Source: Primorskyibacter aestuariivivens
GTDB taxonomy: Bacteria > Pseudomonadota > Alphaproteobacteria > Rhodobacterales > Rhodobacteraceae
DNA: 64,000 bases
NCBI RefSeq assembly: GCF_028023675.1
Contig: NZ_JAQIOZ010000007.1
Coordinates: forward strand, 62,001-126,000
Direction of reading: 5' to 3'
The notes under the pieces were generated by a model, which saw nothing but the letters and a program-made list of their open reading frames with translations, was not told the DNA's origin and searched no databases. A program made the translations under genes and the position numbers. Shown piece by piece: positions 1 to 9,832 of this stretch; within the stretch, counting starts at the first letter, position 1; the number at the start of each line of letters is the position of its first letter.

Positions 1-52
1 TCGCCACAAAACTTGACTTGAAGTGCCTGTTATTGTGCGGAATCTTCTCAAG

Positions 53-988
53 ATGGCAAATGTCACGTTCATATTGTTCCCGAAGTTCCAGATGCTGGCC
101 TATGTTCTGGCCACCGAAACACTGCGCGTGGCCAACAAATGCGCAGGCCGAGAGGTATTTCGCTGGCAAACGCGGTCCGCGACAAACCTCCCGGTTCAAG
201 CTTCAAACGGTGCGTTGATCGCCCCGGACACGGTCGACTGGCAAGGCGGCCCAGATGCGGATCTCATACTCCTTTGCGCGGGATATGACCCTCTGGACCA
301 TCTCACGGCGCGGGTGCGTGCTTTTGCGTCCCGTGCCAAAAGGAGCCACAGTGTCATCGGAGGCGTGGATACAGGGACGGTCATACTGGCGGAGCTTGGT
401 TTGCTGGATGGTGCAAAGGCCGTGCTGCACTATGAAGCAGAGGCCGCGTTTCGCGAACGGTGGCCTGACATCGAAATTACAGATCAAATATACTGTTTGG
501 ATGAGCGACGGCTCACAGCGGCTGGCGGTACAGCAACAGGCGATGCCGTTCTGGCCTGGATCGCCCGCGACGTTGATCGGGAACTCGCATCCCACACCGC
601 GAACGGTATCGTGCACGGTGAAGCCAGACGCAGCGAGACTCCACAACGTAATCCGAATACAGCTGATCCTGTTCTGCTGATGATGCACCAGCTTATGGTC
701 GAAAATGTGTCAGAACCTGTCTCGATCAAGGACATATGCGGGCGCTTGGGCGTATCGGAAAAGCAGCTGCGCGGACGTTGTCTGGCGACTTACAGCCAGA
801 CCCCTTCCGCCTATTACCAAGCACGAAGACTGGAGGTCGGATACCATTTCATCACCAATTCCCAGATATCCATTACCGAGATCGCGCAAACCAGCGGTTT
901 CGAATCCCTGCCGAGTTTCTCGCGCGCAATACGTGTCCGCTATGGGTCTTCGCCAAGACAGTTACGAAAGCGGACCTCCAAGACCTAA
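53..988 (+). CDS. GlxA/GbdR-type AraC-family transcriptional regulator
   Basis: A transcriptional regulator with an N-terminal DJ-1/PfpI-like (class I glutamine amidotransferase-like) domain, about residues 1-165, and a C-terminal AraC double helix-turn-helix, about 210-305. The second HTH reads ITEIAQTSGFESLPSFSRAI. Where catalytic relatives carry the cysteine elbow, this protein reads GGVDTG and later LHYE. As I recall that pattern is typical of GbdR/CdhR regulators of betaine or carnitine catabolism, so the domain probably senses a ligand rather than acting as an enzyme. ATG 53 opens MANVTFILFPKF, as expected for the family. An in-frame GTG at 23 would add ten residues. Neither start has a clear ribosome-binding site. 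The target genes are not visible because the gene sits at the window edge. Confidence 0.85.
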   Translation: MANVTFILFPKFQMLAYVLATETLRVANKCAGREVFRWQTRSATNLPVQASNGALIAPDTVDWQGGPDADLILLCAGYDPLDHLTARVRAFASRAKRSHSVIGGVDTGTVILAELGLLDGAKAVLHYEAEAAFRERWPDIEITDQIYCLDERRLTAAGGTATGDAVLAWIARDVDRELASHTANGIVHGEARRSETPQRNPNTADPVLLMMHQLMVENVSEPVSIKDICGRLGVSEKQLRGRCLATYSQTPSAYYQARRLEVGYHFITNSQISITEIAQTSGFESLPSFSRAIRVRYGSSPRQLRKRTSKT

Positions 989-1199
989 ACACAAACAACC
1001 ACTTTGTCCCGCGTTGCTGACCATCGGCCCCCGCAATTGCTGCGCGATGCATGAATGGCCGCTTCGGTGAAGCTGCGATGCGGCGTCCAAACTCACGGCC
1101 AAGGTCGGCTCTGGGCCGCTTCCCACGCATGACCCATCGTGCCCCCGGCTCATCGACTGCAGCTTGTACCTCGGGCGCGGCCCCCTTGCCGTGTCGCCC

Positions 1200-1538
1200 T
1201 TAAACCCGCTCCACCTGCAGATACTCGCCCGGGTAAAACGCCAGGTAACCCTTGATCCGCTCGGCCGCCTCGATCGGATCCTCATAGGACCAGACCGCAT
1301 CTTTCAAGGTCCGGTTCTTGGCTTCGATGGAATAATAGGACGCTTCGCCCTTTTTCGGGCAGGTCGTGCGCGTGTCGGACGGATCAAGAAAGGCCATCGC
1401 GATGTCTTCGCGGGGGAAATAGATCACCGGGTCGTGCCCGTCCTCGATCAGTTCCAGCGCGTTCGAGCTTTCGCCCAGAACGGCGCCGCTTGCGCGGACG
1501 GTCCATTTGCCGGTGGCTTCTACGATTCTGATGCTCAT
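1200..1538 (-). CDS. DUF427 domain-containing protein
   Basis: A 112-residue cytoplasmic protein matching the DUF427 family, a small beta-rich fold of unknown function. Family-typical segments are [34 protein letters not shown] and the C-terminal [11 protein letters not shown], quoted here as landmarks near residues 35-65 and 100-110. The open frame extends upstream to 1685, but ATG 1538 is preceded by GGAGAGACA, a good ribosome-binding site, and the extra 49 residues look non-coding. It is transcribed in the same direction as the aminopeptidase upstream (stop 1610), so the two may be co-transcribed. No catalytic role can be assigned. Confidence 0.85.
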   Translation of the reverse strand: MSIRIVEATGKWTVRASGAVLGESSNALELIEDGHDPVIYFPREDIAMAFLDPSDTRTTCPKKGEASYYSIEAKNRTLKDAVWSYEDPIEAAERIKGYLAFYPGEYLQVERV

Positions 1539-1609
1539 GTTGTCTCTCCCCACGTCACAGGCCCGCACATGCGCGGACCTCTTATCCGGTCGCATGTAAC
1601 AGCGTGATG

Positions 1610-3388
1610 TCAAATGTCTGCGGTTGCGGCATCCAACCACATCGCGGCCCGCTTGCCCAGCCTCGGGCCGATTTTCTGACGACATGTCGCATGGTAGGCA
1701 TTGAGCCAGTCGCGTTCCGCCGCGCTCAGCATGTCGGCTTTGATCAGCCGCCGGTCAATCGGCACCCAGGTCAGCGTCTCCCACTCCAGCATGGCGTCAA
1801 CCGTTCCGCCGGGCAGGGCAGGGGCCTCGCGCACCACCAACAGGTTCTCGATCCGGATGCCGAATGCGCCTTCGCGGTAAAACCCCGGCTCATTGGACAG
1901 GATCATGCCGGGCAAAAGTGGTTCCACCCCCGTCCGGGCCAGACGCTGCGGCCCCTCATGCACGCAGAGATACGCGCCCACCCCGTGCCCGGTGCCATGG
2001 CCGTAATCCTGCCCCGCCAGCCACAGCGGCATGCGCGCCAGCGCGTCCAGATCGCGGCCCGCCAGCCCCTTGGGCCAGCGCGCGCGGCTCATGGCAATCA
2101 TGCCCTGCAACACGCGGGTGAAGGCCTCGGCGGCCTCGCGTGGCGGGTCACCAATGGCGATGGTGCGGGTGATGTCGGTGGTGCCATCGGCATATTGCCC
2201 GCCGGAATCGACCAGCAGCAATTCGCCCTCGGCCAGTTTGCGGTTGGTCTCCTCAGACACGCGGTAATGCACGATTGCCCCGTTGGGACCCGCGCCGCTG
2301 ATCGTCTCAAAGGAGATGTCGAGCAATTGGTTGGTGTCCCGCCGGAAGCCTTCGAGCGCGGTGACCACGTCGATCTCGGTCAGGTCTCCGGGGGCCTCCG
2401 CGTCCAGCCAGGCAAGGAATTCACACATCGCCGCCCCATCGCGCAAATGCGCCTCGCGCGCGCCTGCGATCTCGGCCCCGGTTTTGCAGGCCTTGGGCAG
2501 GATGCAGGGATCGCGCGCCTCGCTCACCTCGGCGCTCAGCGCATCCACCACGGCGAGCGGAACCGATTCCGGATCGACCAGCACCGGACCCTGCAACGCC
2601 GCCAGCGCGGGTTTGAATGCGTCGGGATCGTGCCGCCGGATTTCCGGCCCAAGTGAGACGCCGTCCAGTTTTGCCGCGGCCATGAACAGATCGACGGACC
2701 CGTCATCACACAACAGGGCAAAGCCATGCGCCACCGGGTTGCGGGGAATGTCCCCGCCGCGGATGTTCAAAAGCCAACACAGCGAATCCGGCAGGGTGAT
2801 CACCGCAACCTTTGCCCCCTGTTCGCACAGAGATTTGGCCAGGTCTGCCCGCTTCTGAGCCGAGCTTTTCCCGGCCAGCGTATCCGGATGCATCTTGACC
2901 GGTGCCATGGGCGGGGATGGTTGGTCGTCCCAGATCGCATCAACCGGGTTGTCCACGCGGGCCAGTGTGACACCGCTGCCTGCCAGCCCTTTTTCCAGCG
3001 TCCTGAATTGCGACAGTGTGTGCAGCCATGGGTCGATCCCCACGACGCCCTTGTCCAGATTGTCCCTGAGCCAATCCGCGATCTGCACCTCTGGCCAATC
3101 CACCGGGGTGAACACATCCGCCACCTGCGCGCGCACCTGCACCCGGTAGCGCCCGTCCACGAACACGCCTGCCTTGTCCGCAAGCACGACGGCAAACCCC
3201 GCCGACCCGGTAAACCCGGTGAGCCATGCCAGCCGGTCGTCGCGCGGGGCGACATATTCCCCCTGATGCACATCGGCGCGCGGCACGATGAAGCCGTCCA
3301 GCCCTTCGGCGGCCAACCGCGCACGCAGCGCGGCAAGCCGGGGCGGCCCCTGTTCGGGCCGTGCCGTCACTTCGAATGTCTGGAACAT
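1610..3388 (-). CDS. pepP: Xaa-Pro aminopeptidase (M24B, aminopeptidase P)
   Basis: A 592-residue metallopeptidase that removes N-terminal residues preceding proline. The length and layout match the long APP1-like form: two creatinase-like N-terminal domains followed by a pita-bread catalytic domain. Metal ligands are visible in order: the paired Asp in [17 protein letters not shown], the His in GHGTGHGVG, the Glu in ILSNEPGFY and the Glu in [10 protein letters not shown]. No signal peptide is seen, so it should be cytoplasmic. ATG 3388 has GGGAG upstream and opens [17 protein letters not shown]. The frame runs 14 codons further back without support. It is divergent from the Popeye-like gene at 3523. 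Confidence 0.92.
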   Translation of the reverse strand: MFQTFEVTARPEQGPPRLAALRARLAAEGLDGFIVPRADVHQGEYVAPRDDRLAWLTGFTGSAGFAVVLADKAGVFVDGRYRVQVRAQVADVFTPVDWPEVQIADWLRDNLDKGVVGIDPWLHTLSQFRTLEKGLAGSGVTLARVDNPVDAIWDDQPSPPMAPVKMHPDTLAGKSSAQKRADLAKSLCEQGAKVAVITLPDSLCWLLNIRGGDIPRNPVAHGFALLCDDGSVDLFMAAAKLDGVSLGPEIRRHDPDAFKPALAALQGPVLVDPESVPLAVVDALSAEVSEARDPCILPKACKTGAEIAGAREAHLRDGAAMCEFLAWLDAEAPGDLTEIDVVTALEGFRRDTNQLLDISFETISGAGPNGAIVHYRVSEETNRKLAEGELLLVDSGGQYADGTTDITRTIAIGDPPREAAEAFTRVLQGMIAMSRARWPKGLAGRDLDALARMPLWLAGQDYGHGTGHGVGAYLCVHEGPQRLARTGVEPLLPGMILSNEPGFYREGAFGIRIENLLVVREAPALPGGTVDAMLEWETLTWVPIDRRLIKADMLSAAERDWLNAYHATCRQKIGPRLGKRAAMWLDAATADI

Positions 3389-3522
3389 GGCTGCACTCCC
3401 CTGATCTGATTGCGCCCGAAGATACGCCAACGCCGCGCGACGGCAACCGCGATTGCGAAATCGCTTCCCGCGTTTACCTTTTTTGCGCTATGTCAGAAAG
3501 ACTTAGAGCGTAAAGGGACTGT

Positions 3523-4236
3523 ATGACACCGGATTGGCTGACGCCACAAACCCTTGTTCTGATTGCGGGCGGGCTGCACGTGTTGGGCTATCTGGTGATC
3601 CACCAGGTCGCGCTGCGGCTGCTGCTTCTGTCCGGGACGGCTGTTTACATTCTGTATTACATGAGTGCCGCCGAAACCCCGCTCTGGGAGGCGGTCTATA
3701 TGTCCATGGCCATGGGGACGGCCAATCTCATCGGGCTTGCGGGGCTGTTCTGGCGGCGGTCAAAGCTGGCCATTCCGGCCCGGCACCGCGATATTTACGA
3801 CCATTTCCGTGACCTGCCGCCCGGTGATTTCCGGGAATTGCTGTCGCTGGCAAAGCGGGTCACGCTGGACGAAGACAGGTTGCTGACGACCGAACATCAA
3901 CCGGTGACCGCCTTGTATTTCGTGGTGTCGGGCAAGTTGAAGATCGAAAAGCAGGGCGAGCAGTTCACCATGCCGCCCGGCGTTTTCGTGGGGGAGGTGG
4001 CCTATCTCACTGGGCGGATGTCATCGGCGACGACATGGCTGTCCAAGGGGGCGGAAATGCTGGTCTGGGATCCGGCCAGATTGCGCCGCCGCTCGGCCCG
4101 CAAGGCCCGGTTCAAGCTGGCGCTGGAGGCGATGATCTCCAAGGATCTGGCGCTCAAGGTGGCCTTTGCCGTGGCTCCGCATCGCGAGGACTGGGACCAT
4201 TCCGAGGTGGTGGCTGCGGCCAAGGCCCGGCCTTAA
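3523..4236 (+). CDS. Membrane protein with Popeye-like cyclic-nucleotide-binding domain
   Basis: A 237-residue protein with three hydrophobic helices at about 8-26, 29-47 and 52-76, then a soluble domain at about 88-215 that looks like a cyclic-nucleotide-binding fold. The order ALYFVVSGKLKIEKQG, ...FVGEVAYL..., LVWDPARLRR, then ISKDLALK resembles animal Popeye-domain (POPDC) proteins: a three-helix N-terminus, a ...LLKGKMKV-like strand, a W-x-R-x-x-L segment and a C-terminal I-x-KD-x-x-x-K. The usual CNB phosphate-binding cassette (GE..L....R.A) is only partly present: GEVAYLTGRMSSAT has GE and an Arg. Nucleotide binding is therefore inferred. It probably sits in the inner membrane as a cAMP-responsive modulator. 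It is convergent with cobT, with an 11-nt gap. Confidence 0.75.
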   Translation: MTPDWLTPQTLVLIAGGLHVLGYLVIHQVALRLLLLSGTAVYILYYMSAAETPLWEAVYMSMAMGTANLIGLAGLFWRRSKLAIPARHRDIYDHFRDLPPGDFRELLSLAKRVTLDEDRLLTTEHQPVTALYFVVSGKLKIEKQGEQFTMPPGVFVGEVAYLTGRMSSATTWLSKGAEMLVWDPARLRRRSARKARFKLALEAMISKDLALKVAFAVAPHREDWDHSEVVAAAKARP

Positions 4237-4247
4237 AAGGCCGGTTC

Positions 4248-6122
4248 TCAACTCGCCCTTTTCATCCCCATCACACGTGCCCGCGCGCGCGGATCGCTGT
4301 CGAACAGCGCCGCAAGCTGTTCGGTCATGGCACCCGCCAGTTGCTCGACATCGGTGATGGTCACCGCGCGGTCATAATAGCGCGTCACGTCATGGCCGAT
4401 ACCAATCGCCAGAAGCTCCACCGCGCGGCGCTTTTCGACCATGGCGATCACGTCGCGCAGGTGCTTTTCAAGAAAATTGGCGGGGTTCACGCTCAGCGTT
4501 GAATCATCCACCGGCGCGCCATCGGAAATTACCATCAGGATCTTGCGCGCCTCGGGCCGACCCAGCATGCGCCGATGCGCCCATTCCAGCGCCTCGCCGT
4601 CGATATTTTCCTTGAGCAGCCCCTCTTTCATCATCAGACCCAGATTGGGCCGCGCGCGACGCCAGGGCGAATCCGCACCCTTGTAGATGATGTGGCGCAG
4701 ATCGTTGAGCCGCCCGGGTTGCTGCGGGCGGCCTTCGGCCAGCCATGCCTCGCGCGAGAGGCCACCTTTCCACGCGCGGGTGGTAAAGCCGAGGATTTCC
4801 ACCTTGACCGAGCAGCGCTCAAGCGTGCGGGCCAGAACATCGGCACAGATCGCCGCAATAGAGATCGGCCGCCCCCGCATGGAGCCGGAATTGTCCAGAA
4901 GCAGCGTTACAACCGTGTCGCGGAACTCGGTGTCTTTCTCCACCTTGAAGCTGAGCGGCGTGGTCGGGTTGGCCACCACCCGCGCCAGCCGCCCGGCATC
5001 CAGAATGCCCTCTTCCAGATCGAACTCCCAACTGCGGTTCTGCTGCGCCTGCAACCGCCGCTGCAATTTATTGGCCAGGCGGCTCACCGCGCCCTTGAGC
5101 GGTTCCAGTTGTTGGTCGAGATAGGCGCGCAGGCGTTCCAGTTCGGCAGGTTCGGCCAGATCCTCGGCGCGGATTTCCTCGTCATGCTCGGTCTCGTAGA
5201 CCACGTAATCGGGGTCGGCATCGGAAATCGGCTGCGGGGTCGGGGGCTCCAGCGGGGCCTCGCCCTCGGGCAGTTCGGTTTCCTCGCCCGCTTCCTGATC
5301 AGACATTTCGTCCATCGAGACCTGCGCCTGGCTGGCATCCTGTTGGTCTTCCTGGCTCTGGTCGGGATTGGCTTCGGATTGCTCGTCCTGATCCTCGTCC
5401 TGGCCAGTGCTGTCGGGCTCTTCCTGATCGTCCTGGCCCTGTTCGGCATCGTCCTCGGACTCGTCATCCATCTCGTCCGGGTCATCGCCCAGCTGGTCGC
5501 CATAGCCCAGGTCTTCGATGATCTTGCGGGCGAATTTGGCGAAATGGCTCTGATCGGCCAGCATTTCGTCGAGGTTCTCCAGCGTGCCGCCGGCCTGTTC
5601 CTCGATAAAGGGACGCCAAAGCTCCATGACATTGGCCGCCCCGGCAGGCATGTCGCGCCCGGTGGCCAGGTGCCGGATGAGATAGCCCGCCGCTACGGGC
5701 AGGGGGGCTTCCGAGGTTTCCTTGATCTGGTCATAGCCGCGTCGCTGCGCGTCGGCGGCGATCTTGGCGTCGATATTGCCCGCCGTGCCGGGCATGTCGC
5801 GCGCGCCCATCGCCTCGCAGCGGGCGGTTTCCATCGCTTCATAGAGATCGCGCGCCATGTCGCCCTGCGGCGCATAGCGGGCATGGGTGCCCGTATCGTG
5901 GTACTTGTGATGCAGTGCCAGCGCATCCGCCGTACCACGCGCCAGCAGCACCTCGTCGCGCGTCATGCGGCGGCTGACCTGCGGAAGGCGCACCGAGTCG
6001 CCCGAAATCCCCGCCGGATCAACGCTGTAGCTGACGGTCAGCTCCGGGTTGTCGGCCATCACCTTGGTGGCCTCGGCAAGGGCTTTCTTGAACGGATCGG
6101 CGGGATTGTCGGACTGTGCCAT
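4248..6122 (-). CDS. cobT: Cobaltochelatase subunit CobT
   Basis: The large AAA-partner subunit of aerobic cobaltochelatase. With CobN and CobS it inserts Co2+ into hydrogenobyrinic acid a,c-diamide during cobalamin synthesis. The 624 residues show the family layout: an alpha-helical N-terminal domain, a strongly acidic Glu/Asp/Gln linker at about 212-295, and a C-terminal von Willebrand A domain with a MIDAS beginning D410-N-S-G-S-M. ATG 6122 has AAGG upstream and opens [11 protein letters not shown]. The open frame reaches 6227 but the extra codons have no family character. cobS lies upstream on the same strand with one small exported protein between them. cobN is not in the window. Confidence 0.96.
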   Translation of the reverse strand: MAQSDNPADPFKKALAEATKVMADNPELTVSYSVDPAGISGDSVRLPQVSRRMTRDEVLLARGTADALALHHKYHDTGTHARYAPQGDMARDLYEAMETARCEAMGARDMPGTAGNIDAKIAADAQRRGYDQIKETSEAPLPVAAGYLIRHLATGRDMPAGAANVMELWRPFIEEQAGGTLENLDEMLADQSHFAKFARKIIEDLGYGDQLGDDPDEMDDESEDDAEQGQDDQEEPDSTGQDEDQDEQSEANPDQSQEDQQDASQAQVSMDEMSDQEAGEETELPEGEAPLEPPTPQPISDADPDYVVYETEHDEEIRAEDLAEPAELERLRAYLDQQLEPLKGAVSRLANKLQRRLQAQQNRSWEFDLEEGILDAGRLARVVANPTTPLSFKVEKDTEFRDTVVTLLLDNSGSMRGRPISIAAICADVLARTLERCSVKVEILGFTTRAWKGGLSREAWLAEGRPQQPGRLNDLRHIIYKGADSPWRRARPNLGLMMKEGLLKENIDGEALEWAHRRMLGRPEARKILMVISDGAPVDDSTLSVNPANFLEKHLRDVIAMVEKRRAVELLAIGIGHDVTRYYDRAVTITDVEQLAGAMTEQLAALFDSDPRARARVMGMKRAS

Positions 6123-6254
6123 GGGGTGGCCTTCGGGCTTTGGGGTCAACGCCCGGTAACCTAAGTCCAAAGCCCGCCAATGACCAGCGGGCGCGGCGGG
6201 AAAAACGCCGGAGGGGGCGCATTCCATGCGCTTCGTTCCTATCGGTTGGCCGGA

Positions 6255-6662
6255 TTAACTCAGCAGAACCCCGGTGCACTCCCTGACCCGTTGCAGGGCC
6301 AGCCGCGCCGCGCGGGTTTTGTCGCGCGGGTCCGCGTTGAACGTGGCCCGGGTCAATAGCGCGGCCTGCGCCATCTTGGCCTCGATCCGCATGGCCAGCA
6401 CCTCGCGTCCCGAGTTGGGTGCGCGCACCGCATCCAGCATGTCGATCATATGGGCACGTTGCAGGGCAGTCTGTTCAGAGGCCGGACCATCGAACATCCA
6501 CTGATGTTCCATCAGCGCCGACAACCGCCCGGCGCAAATGGCAAACATCACCACCGGGTCCGCCCGGTCGATCATCGGGTCGATCATTCGCGCCTGTGCC
6601 AGCGATGGGGAGGAGGTCACCGCCAGAACAGACGCAAAAAGGAAAGTTTTCAAACTGCCCAT
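6255..6662 (-). CDS. Exported hypothetical protein between cobS and cobT
   Basis: A 135-residue protein with a typical Sec signal peptide (lysine, hydrophobic core, probable cleavage after SLAQA near residue 24). The mature part is helical and has two cysteines (AICAG and RECTG) that could form a disulfide. I do not recognise a family. It lies on the cobT strand, 132 nt upstream of cobT's start. A strong terminator separates it from cobS, so it may be transcribed separately from cobS and possibly with cobT. A periplasmic location makes a direct role in cytoplasmic cobalt insertion unlikely. Confidence 0.7.
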   Translation of the reverse strand: MGSLKTFLFASVLAVTSSPSLAQARMIDPMIDRADPVVMFAICAGRLSALMEHQWMFDGPASEQTALQRAHMIDMLDAVRAPNSGREVLAMRIEAKMAQAALLTRATFNADPRDKTRAARLALQRVRECTGVLLS

Positions 6663-6755
6663 AAAACCGACTTTAAGGCAAAAAACTTACCTAACAATTG
6701 TGCATTTTGAGAACTTTTCCGCGCGTGACTCCTCCGCCACGGCTGCAGGCGCAGC

Positions 6756-6779
6756 AAAAACGGCGCCCGAAGGCGCCGT
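6756..6779 (-). terminator. Rho-independent terminator downstream of cobS
   Basis: Perfect 8-bp stem (ACGGCGCC on the minus strand) with a UUCG tetraloop, followed on the minus strand by five T residues. It lies 29 nt beyond the cobS stop, so it should end cobS transcription before the exported gene and cobT. Confidence 0.85.
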
Positions 6780-6807
6780 CAGAAACTCATGCAGGATGGA
6801 TCAGCGC

Positions 6808-7779
6808 TTAGCCCAGCGACACGCTCGCCGCGCTTTCGGGCAGTTCCTCGTCAAAGCAGCGCTGGTAGAATTCCGCCACGGTCTGGCGCTCCAGCTCGTC
6901 ACATTTGTTCAGGAACGACACCCGGAACGCATAGCCCACATTGCGGAAGATCTCGGCATTCTGTGCCCAGGCGATCACCGTCCGGGGTGACATCACGGTG
7001 GAGAGATCGCCATTCATGAAGGCGGTGCGCGTCAGGTCCGCAACGGTCACCATCTGCTTGATCTGCTTGCGGCCCTTTTCATTATTGTAATGCGGGCATT
7101 TCGCCAGCACGATGGCCGCCTCGGCCCCCACTGAAAGGTAGTTCAGCGTCGCCACCAGAGACCAGCGGTCCATCTGACCCTGGTTGATCTGTTGGGTGCC
7201 GTGATAAAGCCCGGTCGTGTCGCCCAGACCCACCGTGTTCGCGGTGGCGAAGATGCGGAAATAGGGGTGCGGATTGATCACCTCGTTCTGGTCCAGCAGC
7301 GTCAGCTTGCCGTCCACTTCCAGCACCCGCTGGATCACGAACATCACATCGGCGCGGCCCGCATCATATTCGTCGAACACGATCGCGGTCGGGTTGCGCA
7401 GCGCCCAGGGCAGGATGCCCTCCTGAAACTCGGTGACCTGCATCCCGTCTTTCAGCTTGATCGCGTCCTTGCCGATCAGGTCGATCCGGCTGATATGGCT
7501 GTCGAGGTTGACCCGCACCGCAGGCCAGTTCAGCCGCGCGGCCACCTGTTCGATATGGGTGGATTTGCCCGTCCCGTGGTAGCCCTGGATCATCACACGG
7601 CGATTGTGGCTGAAGCCTGCAAGGATGGCCAAGGTCGTGTCGGGGTCGAATTTATAGGTGCTGTCGATATCAGGCACCCGCTCGGTCCGCTCGGCAAAGC
7701 CCTTGACCACCATGTCGCTGTCGATGCCAAAGACATCGCGCACCGAAATTTCTTCTGTGGGCTTGGCGTTGATATCCAT
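6808..7779 (-). CDS. cobS: Cobaltochelatase subunit CobS
   Basis: The AAA+ ATPase subunit of aerobic cobaltochelatase, which works with CobT and CobN to drive cobalt insertion in B12 synthesis. The 323 residues carry a Walker A motif GYHGTGKST at 66-74, a Walker B IVFDEYD at about 133-139, and sensor/arginine-finger regions including [12 protein letters not shown]. Length and sequence order are normal for CobS. ATG 7779 is preceded by AGAGGA. An upstream in-frame extension to 7881 lacks family similarity. The gene is divergent from the ECF sigma factor at 7936, so the roughly 155 bp between them hold both promoters. Confidence 0.96.
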   Translation of the reverse strand: MDINAKPTEEISVRDVFGIDSDMVVKGFAERTERVPDIDSTYKFDPDTTLAILAGFSHNRRVMIQGYHGTGKSTHIEQVAARLNWPAVRVNLDSHISRIDLIGKDAIKLKDGMQVTEFQEGILPWALRNPTAIVFDEYDAGRADVMFVIQRVLEVDGKLTLLDQNEVINPHPYFRIFATANTVGLGDTTGLYHGTQQINQGQMDRWSLVATLNYLSVGAEAAIVLAKCPHYNNEKGRKQIKQMVTVADLTRTAFMNGDLSTVMSPRTVIAWAQNAEIFRNVGYAFRVSFLNKCDELERQTVAEFYQRCFDEELPESAASVSLG

Positions 7780-7935
7780 GACGGCATCCTCTGGTGGCAT
7801 TTCTCGCGTGGTGTCGTGCACCAAATCCGCGGCAGTGGCAAGGGGAGCGGGGGGCGTTTTCACCCATTGTCTGCAAGGCACTTGCCTTGCGCGCGCACTG
7901 CTCTAGGCTCGGAGGTGGTACCAAGGGGGCAAAGC

Positions 7936-8487
7936 GTGGCCACGACCGATCTTGACGAATTACTGTCGCGCGTCTCCATGGCGGATCGTTCCGCATTTTC
8001 TGCGCTTTACGATGCAACCTCGGCGAAACTCTTTGGCATTTGCCTCCGTATCCTTGGAGACAGGGCGCTTTCCGAGGATGCGTTGCAGGAGATCTACGTC
8101 AAGATCTGGCACAAATCCGAAAGCTACATCCCCGGTCGCGTGCGGCCCATGACATGGCTGATCACCGTGGCGCGCAATCATGCGATTGACGTGCTGCGCA
8201 GCCGACGCAGCGCGACGCAGGGACAAAGCGACGATGACAGCGCTCTCGACCGGTTGCACTCGCCCGATCCGGGACCGGCCGAACAGCTCGCGCAGAAAGA
8301 CACGCGCGCGCAGATCGAGGCCTGTATGGACGAGTTGTCCGAGGACAAGGCGCAGGCCGTGAGGCTGGCCTATCTTGAGGGCGCAACCTATGCCGAGCTG
8401 GCCGCGCATTTTGCCGTGCCGCTCAACACGATGAGAACCTGGCTGCGCCGCAGCCTGCAAACCCTGAGGGCCTGTCTGAGCCGATGA
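7936..8487 (+). CDS. ECF sigma factor, SigK-like
   Basis: A 183-residue extracytoplasmic-function sigma factor with only regions 2 and 4. Region 2, about residues 22-85, includes ALSEDALQEIYVKIWH and WLITVARNHAIDVLRSRR. Region 4, about 122-183, includes EGATYAELAAHFAVPLNTMRTWLRR. GTG 7936 follows AAGGGGG at a good distance. An internal ATG at 7978 is a less likely alternative. The stop overlaps the start of the anti-sigma gene (ATGA), a translational coupling typical of sigma/anti-sigma pairs. The partner type (RskA) and the nearby fasciclin gene point to the SigK-like ECF group. No sigma-K-type promoter copy is obvious in front of the gene itself. Confidence 0.9.
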   Translation: MATTDLDELLSRVSMADRSAFSALYDATSAKLFGICLRILGDRALSEDALQEIYVKIWHKSESYIPGRVRPMTWLITVARNHAIDVLRSRRSATQGQSDDDSALDRLHSPDPGPAEQLAQKDTRAQIEACMDELSEDKAQAVRLAYLEGATYAELAAHFAVPLNTMRTWLRRSLQTLRACLSR

Positions 8488-9167
8488 GCACCGACGCCGA
8501 ATATCCCGAGGACGATGCCGCGCTGGCCGCGGAATATGTTCTTGGCCTGCTGGATGCGGAAGAGACGCGTGCGTTTGAACGCCGAGTCATGACCGAACGC
8601 GCCCTGCAGGATCTGGTCGAGGCCTGGCAGGTGCATTTCGCCGATCTGGCCGATGACCTGCCCGAGACCGTCCCGCCCGCCGCCGTCTGGACCGGCATTC
8701 AGGCGCGGCTCTTTACCCAATCAGAGCCGCTCTGGCGGCGTCTGTTCCTGGGCCGCGCGGTCATCGGTGCGGCGCTGGCCGGGCTGGTGGCGCTGGCCGT
8801 GGTGCAGATGGGCTGGCTGGAGCCTGAGCGCCCCGCGCCCTTTGTGGCCGAGCTGGCGTCCGAGACCGAAGGGCAGGTGGCCCGGATCGAGGTTGACCCC
8901 GAAACGGGTCGCGTTGCGGCCGAACTCATCGCGCTCTTCCCCGATCCCGGGCGCACGCGTGAGCTGTGGCTCATTCAGGGGGAAAACGCCCCGGTCTCGC
9001 TGGGCCTTCTGGCCCCGGGGCAGGTGGTGGCATTGTCCGTGCCCGAGGACCTGAGACCCGGGCTGAGCGGCGCACTGCTGGCGATTTCGGATGAACCGGA
9101 AGGCGGCTCGCCCACGGGCCAGCCCACTGGCGCGGTGCTTGCCGCAGGACCGATCACAGCGTCGTGA
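8484..9167 (+). CDS. RskA-type membrane anti-sigma factor
   Basis: A 227-residue protein with a short cytoplasmic N-terminal sigma-binding part (AAEYVLGLLDAEETRAFERR near residues 15-35, an RskA-like segment lacking the zinc-binding His/Cys of ZAS proteins). One transmembrane helix follows at about 90-112, then a periplasmic RskA domain (ELWLIQGENAPVSLGLL near 155-172). In this family the protein holds the ECF sigma factor at the membrane until regulated proteolysis releases it. It overlaps the sigma gene by 4 nt. The trigger and proteases are not encoded here. Confidence 0.9.
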   Translation: MSTDAEYPEDDAALAAEYVLGLLDAEETRAFERRVMTERALQDLVEAWQVHFADLADDLPETVPPAAVWTGIQARLFTQSEPLWRRLFLGRAVIGAALAGLVALAVVQMGWLEPERPAPFVAELASETEGQVARIEVDPETGRVAAELIALFPDPGRTRELWLIQGENAPVSLGLLAPGQVVALSVPEDLRPGLSGALLAISDEPEGGSPTGQPTGAVLAAGPITAS

Positions 9168-9187
9168 TGGCGATGTGATCGGCTGTC

Positions 9188-9216
9188 TGAAACTTTTGGC
9201 GAAACAGATCCGTCTC
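9188..9216 (+). promoter_or_regulatory. Candidate ECF-type promoter of the FAS1 gene
   Basis: TGAAAC at 9188-9193 and CGTCTC at 9211-9216, separated by 17 nt, would give a 5' untranslated leader of about 50 nt. The spacing and the CGTC-like -10 fit ECF promoters in general. I could not find a matching copy in front of the sigma gene or msrB, so this is tentative. Confidence 0.3.
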
Positions 9217-9274
9217 TTCCAATGACGCGGCCCTGATCAGCGGGGTCGCGCATGGAACCAAAAGGGAGAGACGC

Positions 9275-9832
9275 ATGACCTTCAAAAGCTTCACCACCGC
9301 CACCGCAGCCCTGGCCATCACCGCTGGCATGGCGCTGGCGCAATCGGCCAACCCGATGGTGGGCGGCGCGCCGATGTTTGCGAACAAGACCATTGTCGAA
9401 AACGCCGTGAACTCGGCAGATCACACCACGCTTGTCGCCGCCGTGAAGGCCGCCGGGCTGGTCGAGACCTTGTCAAGTGACGGCCCGTTCACCGTCTTTG
9501 CGCCCACCAATGACGCCTTTGGCATGCTGGCGAACGGCACGGTGGACACGCTGCTGAAGCCTGAAAACAAGGCCACGCTGACCAAGGTTCTGACCTGTCA
9601 CGTGGTGGCCGCCGATGCCATGTCCATGGCAATCAAGGGCATGGTGGATGACGATGGTGGCAAACACCCGGTGCCTACCGTGGGCGGCTGCACATTGCAG
9701 GCCACCTATGACGGCGACACCATCATGCTGGAGGACGAGCGTGGCCGCACCGCCAAGGTGACCATCGCCGATGTGAAGCAATCGAACGGTGTCATCCATG
9801 TGATCGACACGGTGCTGTTGCCCGCGATGTAA
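9275..9832 (+). CDS. Exported fasciclin (FAS1) domain protein
   Basis: A 185-residue secreted protein: Sec signal peptide at about 1-22 (cleavage near GMALAQ), then one FAS1 domain. FAS1 hallmarks are the H1 box around GPFTVFAPTNDAFGML and the C-terminal H2-like NGVIHVIDTVLLPA. FAS1 domains are adhesion modules in periplasmic or surface proteins. AAAAGGGAGAG gives a strong ribosome-binding site. It lies 107 nt after the anti-sigma gene on the same strand. In Mycobacterium tuberculosis the FAS1 proteins MPT70/MPT83 are controlled by SigK/RskA, so control by the adjacent pair is a natural inference here. Confidence 0.93.
   Translation: MTFKSFTTATAALAITAGMALAQSANPMVGGAPMFANKTIVENAVNSADHTTLVAAVKAAGLVETLSSDGPFTVFAPTNDAFGMLANGTVDTLLKPENKATLTKVLTCHVVAADAMSMAIKGMVDDDGGKHPVPTVGGCTLQATYDGDTIMLEDERGRTAKVTIADVKQSNGVIHVIDTVLLPAM

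Noticed and set aside
989-1199. A possible gene remnant in the gap after the regulator, with a degenerate GAATGGCCGCTTCGGTG-like stretch.
   Set aside because: No frame shows convincing coding character and I cannot match it to a known element. It may be decayed repeat sequence.
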